Below are positions 61,550 through 64,000 of a DNA stretch of 64,000 bases, piece after piece. Source of the stretch: Alphaproteobacteria bacterium. Its GTDB lineage: Bacteria; Pseudomonadota; Alphaproteobacteria; JAUHZC01. The DNA lies in NCBI GenBank assembly GCA_030425805.1, contig JAUHZC010000001.1:365302-429301 (forward strand), given 5' to 3'. A program made the translations under genes and the position numbers. The notes beneath the pieces were generated by a model that was not told the origin of the DNA, did not search any database, and saw nothing but the letters and a program-made list of their open reading frames with translations. Position 1 is the first letter of the stretch. Every line of letters begins with the position of its first letter.

Positions 61550-62905
61550 TTACCGCATCTTAGGGGCTTTTTTGCCCTTCATCCCCATGCGCTCAAGAAC
61601 ACCACTATACTGGTGGGCAATCAAGTGAGAGTGAATCTGGGAAACAGTGTCGATACACACACTCACAACGATAAGCAAACTTGTGCCACCGAGAGCAAAG
61701 GGAAGGGAGTACTTAGCAATCATGGCTTCAGGCAGCACACAGATAAAGGACAGATAAATCGCACCAATAGCTGTAAGGCGTGTGAGCACGTGATCAAAAT
61801 ACTTTGCTGTTGCCTCACCAGGACGATACCCAGGAACAAAGCCGGAGTTCTTCCTGAGGTTCTCTGCTGTCTCTTCCGGATTAAAAACAATCGCAGTGTA
61901 GAAAAACGCAAAGAAGACAATAAGTGCCACATAGAGAAGAAGATAAAGCGGCTTTTGTGGCCCAAGATAAGCAGCAACAGAGCCTAAGAAACCCTCTCCT
62001 TGTGTTGAGGAGAAACTAAGAATTGTCATCGGAAGTGTAAGAATTGAGCTTGCAAAAATGGGAGGAATCACACCAGGAGTATTGATCTTCAAAGGCATAT
62101 GAGAAGAGTGCCCTGCCATCATTTTTGTTTTCACCTGACGCTTTGGATACTGTACAGGAATCTTTCGTTGCGCCCGCTCCATGTAGATAATGAAAAGAAT
62201 AATGGCAACAACAGCAACCAAAACCGTCATCACAAAGAGAGAATCATATTCCCCTGTTTTTCCACGCTCAAACATTACAGCCAAAGCTGATGGGATGTTT
62301 GCAACGATACCAGAAAAGATCAAAAGGGAGATTCCGTTTCCAACACCACGAGAAGTGATTTGCTCTCCCAACCACATCAGGAAGAGTGTCCCTCCTGTGA
62401 GAGTAATGACAGTTGTTAGACGAAAGAGAAAGCCATCAGCAAAAACCAGTGAACCACTAGAAGTTGCCATAGACTCAAGGCCAGAGGACACCCCAAAAGA
62501 TTGAAGTAAACAGATCAAAACCGTCCCATATCGGGTATATTGGTTTATAACCTTTCGCCCTTGCTCACCCTCTTTCTTAAGGGCTTCTAGGGTTGGGGAA
62601 ACTGATGTCATTAGCTGAACGATGATGCTTGCAGAAATGTAGGGCATAATACCCAGAGCAAAAACAGACATCCGGCCAAGAGCCCCGCCCGAAAAACGAT
62701 CTAGAATGGCAAGGATACCACCAGAATGCTGTGCTGTTAGCTCTGACATTACAAGCGTATTAATTCCAGGCAAGGGAACATAAGTCCCAAGGCGAAAAAC
62801 AATTAAAGCGCCTAAGGTAAACCAGAGGCGCTTTTTAAGTTCATCGGCCTGCGCGAAAGATTTCCAACTTATATTATTATATAGTTGCTCAGCTGGAGAT
62901 GACAT
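61550..62905 (-). CDS. secY: protein translocase subunit SecY
   Basis: 451 residues with the ten membrane segments of SecY. TM2 region FALGIMPYISASIIVQLMTS, GEQITSRGVGNGISLLIFSG, the cytoplasmic loop RRAQRKIPVQYPKRQV-like block (ERAQRKIPVQYPKRQ) and the end LIVVSVCIDTVSQIHSHLIA are typical. Forms the Sec channel used by the many exported proteins of this window. 14 bp behind rplO. Confidence 0.97.
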   Translation of the reverse strand: MSSPAEQLYNNISWKSFAQADELKKRLWFTLGALIVFRLGTYVPLPGINTLVMSELTAQHSGGILAILDRFSGGALGRMSVFALGIMPYISASIIVQLMTSVSPTLEALKKEGEQGRKVINQYTRYGTVLICLLQSFGVSSGLESMATSSGSLVFADGFLFRLTTVITLTGGTLFLMWLGEQITSRGVGNGISLLIFSGIVANIPSALAVMFERGKTGEYDSLFVMTVLVAVVAIILFIIYMERAQRKIPVQYPKRQVKTKMMAGHSSHMPLKINTPGVIPPIFASSILTLPMTILSFSSTQGEGFLGSVAAYLGPQKPLYLLLYVALIVFFAFFYTAIVFNPEETAENLRKNSGFVPGYRPGEATAKYFDHVLTRLTAIGAIYLSFICVLPEAMIAKYSLPFALGGTSLLIVVSVCIDTVSQIHSHLIAHQYSGVLERMGMKGKKAPKMR

Positions 62906-62919
62906 GTAGGCCTCGATGT

Positions 62920-63351
62920 TTAGATTTTAAGAATTTCTGCTGCTTTTTTGGAAAAAAGAACACCCTCAAACTTGAGTTTTGCTTTCGGGTCTGTATCCCC
63001 AATGATTTTGACAAAGTCAGCTTTCGGAGAAACAATAGAAAGCTCCTTGAGGTAATCAAGGGTAATTGTTGATTTTCCGTCAATCTTTCCTGACTGTAAA
63101 AGCTGGGCCAAACGATCAAGCGTCAAAGCTTCAACTTTTTTAGCAAAGATGTTTGTGAAACCACGCTTTGGAAGGCGGCGATAGAGAGGATTCTGACCTC
63201 CCTCGAAACCACCAAGGGAAACACCAGATCTTGCTTTCTGACCTTTTTGACCACGACCAGAAGTTTTTCCAAGACCAGAGCTCATTCCGCGCCCACGACG
63301 CTTCTTTTCTTTGTTTGAACCTGCTGGGGAAGTAAGTTGATTTAAGTTCAT
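62920..63351 (-). CDS. rplO: 50S ribosomal protein L15
   Basis: 143 residues. The N-terminus (KKRRGRGMSSGLGKTSGRGQ, KGQKARSG) and GFEGGQNPLYRRLPKRGFTN are diagnostic. Lies one base from rpmD, before secY. Confidence 0.97.
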   Translation of the reverse strand: MNLNQLTSPAGSNKEKKRRGRGMSSGLGKTSGRGQKGQKARSGVSLGGFEGGQNPLYRRLPKRGFTNIFAKKVEALTLDRLAQLLQSGKIDGKSTITLDYLKELSIVSPKADFVKIIGDTDPKAKLKFEGVLFSKKAAEILKI

Positions 63352-63352
63352 C

Positions 63353-63544
63353 TTAAGCCTCTACAATTTGCACAAGGTGGGAAACGGAACGAATCATTCC
63401 CCGAACTGCTGGAGTATCCTCAAGCACACGCTCTTGACCAATACGCTTCAGCCCGAGACCATAAAGTGTCTGCTGCTGAGAATTTGGCCGGCGTAATGCA
63501 CTTCTGACTTGCTTCACTGTTAGTGTTTGCTTTGCCTTAGTCAT
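63353..63544 (-). CDS. rpmD: 50S ribosomal protein L30
   Basis: 63 residues, the normal size: [53 protein letters not shown]. Its start overlaps the rpsE stop by eight bases. Confidence 0.96.
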   Translation of the reverse strand: MTKAKQTLTVKQVRSALRRPNSQQQTLYGLGLKRIGQERVLEDTPAVRGMIRSVSHLVQIVEA

Positions 63545-64000
63545 TTACTTGCTCCTGCGCTTGTTTACGACGTGAAACGAGATCCGCAACCTTAAGTCCC
63601 CGACGTGAGGCAACGGCTCTTGGAGAAGAGGAAGCCTGAAGGGCATCAAATGTTGCACGCACCATGTTGAAAGGGTTATTGGACCCGATGGACTTACTGA
63701 CAACATCATGTACACCCAACGCTTCGAAAACCGCACGCATTGGACCACCTGCGATGATACCCGTTCCTGGAGGTGCTGAACGCATAACAATGCGACCCGC
63801 AGCAAACCGACCTGCAACGTCATGATGCAGCGTCCGGTTCTCACGCAAAGGAACGCGAATCAATGATTTCTTTGCAACTTCCGTTGCCTTTGTAATGGCT
63901 TCTGGAACTTCACGTGCTTTACCATGTCCAAAGCCAACACGCCCTTTTCCGTCTCCCACAACAACAAGTGCTGAGAAACCAAAACGACGTCCACCCTTCA
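63537..64000 (-). CDS. rpsE: 30S ribosomal protein S5 (N-terminus beyond right edge)
   Basis: The frame continues to base 64000, giving about 154 residues that lack the N-terminus. The edge reads [20 protein letters not shown], so the GTG at 63959 is internal and not the start. [40 protein letters not shown] and [19 protein letters not shown] are typical of S5. Overlaps rpmD by eight bases. Confidence 0.96.
   Translation of the reverse strand, partial: KGGRRFGFSALVVVGDGKGRVGFGHGKAREVPEAITKATEVAKKSLIRVPLRENRTLHHDVAGRFAAGRIVMRSAPPGTGIIAGGPMRAVFEALGVHDVVSKSIGSNNPFNMVRATFDALQASSSPRAVASRRGLKVADLVSRRKQAQEQVND

Noticed and set aside
63537-63959. Complete short rpsE starting at 63959
   Set aside because: The frame continues upstream as conserved S5 sequence to the window edge, so the gene is truncated by the window and not short.
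1-64000. Insertion sequences, prophage or integrase genes
   Set aside because: No open frame resembles a transposase, integrase or phage structural protein; the repeats here carry no coding capacity.

Overview
The window reads as a chromosome segment of an alphaproteobacterium, most likely a host-associated member of the Holosporales/Rickettsiales-like groups. The grounds are: a short (440-residue) prolyl-tRNA synthetase next to lolC-lolD; the order rpsB-tsf-pyrH-frr-uppS-cdsA; a TIGR02300/FYDLN-type zinc protein; a DegP-like protease directly after rplQ; many Sec-exported orphan proteins; and dispersed palindromic intergenic repeats of the GCGAGGAGCG...GGCAATCCA type. The lineage is inferred from gene content and was not tested by any search. 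No rRNA, insertion sequence, prophage or CRISPR array was seen.

Layout. 1-4.3 kb: two exported orphans, then proS-lolC-lolD (leftward, overlapping). 4.4-10 kb: tRNA-Lys(CTT), a lipoprotein, several exported orphans, a YciI-like protein and an exported nicotinamidase. 10.2-15.7 kb: lon, a palindromic-repeat cluster, a hipBA toxin-antitoxin pair with a legible promoter/operator, and a methyltransferase. 15.8-18.6 kb: a DMT exporter convergent with a three-gene unit of an ankyrin-like exported protein plus two pseudopilin-like proteins. 18.9-24.2 kb: pheS-pheT-lepA. 24.4-30.4 kb: zinc protein, BI-1/YccA membrane protein, a large Ala/Gly-rich exported protein, rpsA and cmk.

30.5-36.9 kb is the most unusual part. 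It holds an exported chymotrypsin-like protein whose nucleophile position is Cys (GxCGG) rather than Ser, then a 1206-residue exported leucine-rich-repeat protein carrying 75-bp tandem DNA repeats, then an NhaD-type antiporter. The last ~60 bp of the antiporter gene are duplicated, still in frame, on the far side of the LRR gene, so that gene sits between direct repeats of its neighbour's 3' end.

37-47.6 kb: ihfA, an exported predicted beta-solenoid protein, ftsH, a repeat cluster, a CPA2/Kef-type antiporter, rsmD, an EAL c-di-GMP phosphodiesterase, further exported orphans, dut and an SH3-domain protein. 47.7-52.5 kb: pstC-pstA-pstB-phoU with no pstS in view, then a CPBP membrane protease. 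52.5-57.1 kb (leftward): rpsB-tsf-pyrH-frr-uppS-cdsA behind a structured rpsB leader. 57.2-64 kb (leftward): the end of the ribosomal-protein operon, rpsE-rpmD-rplO-secY-adk-rpsM-rpsK-rpoA-rplQ, then the DegP-like protease; rpsE runs off the right edge.

Together the window mixes core information processing, envelope biogenesis and protein quality control (Lon, FtsH, DegP, CPBP) with about 15 Sec-exported proteins of unknown function, which would suit an organism that lives inside or on a eukaryotic host.
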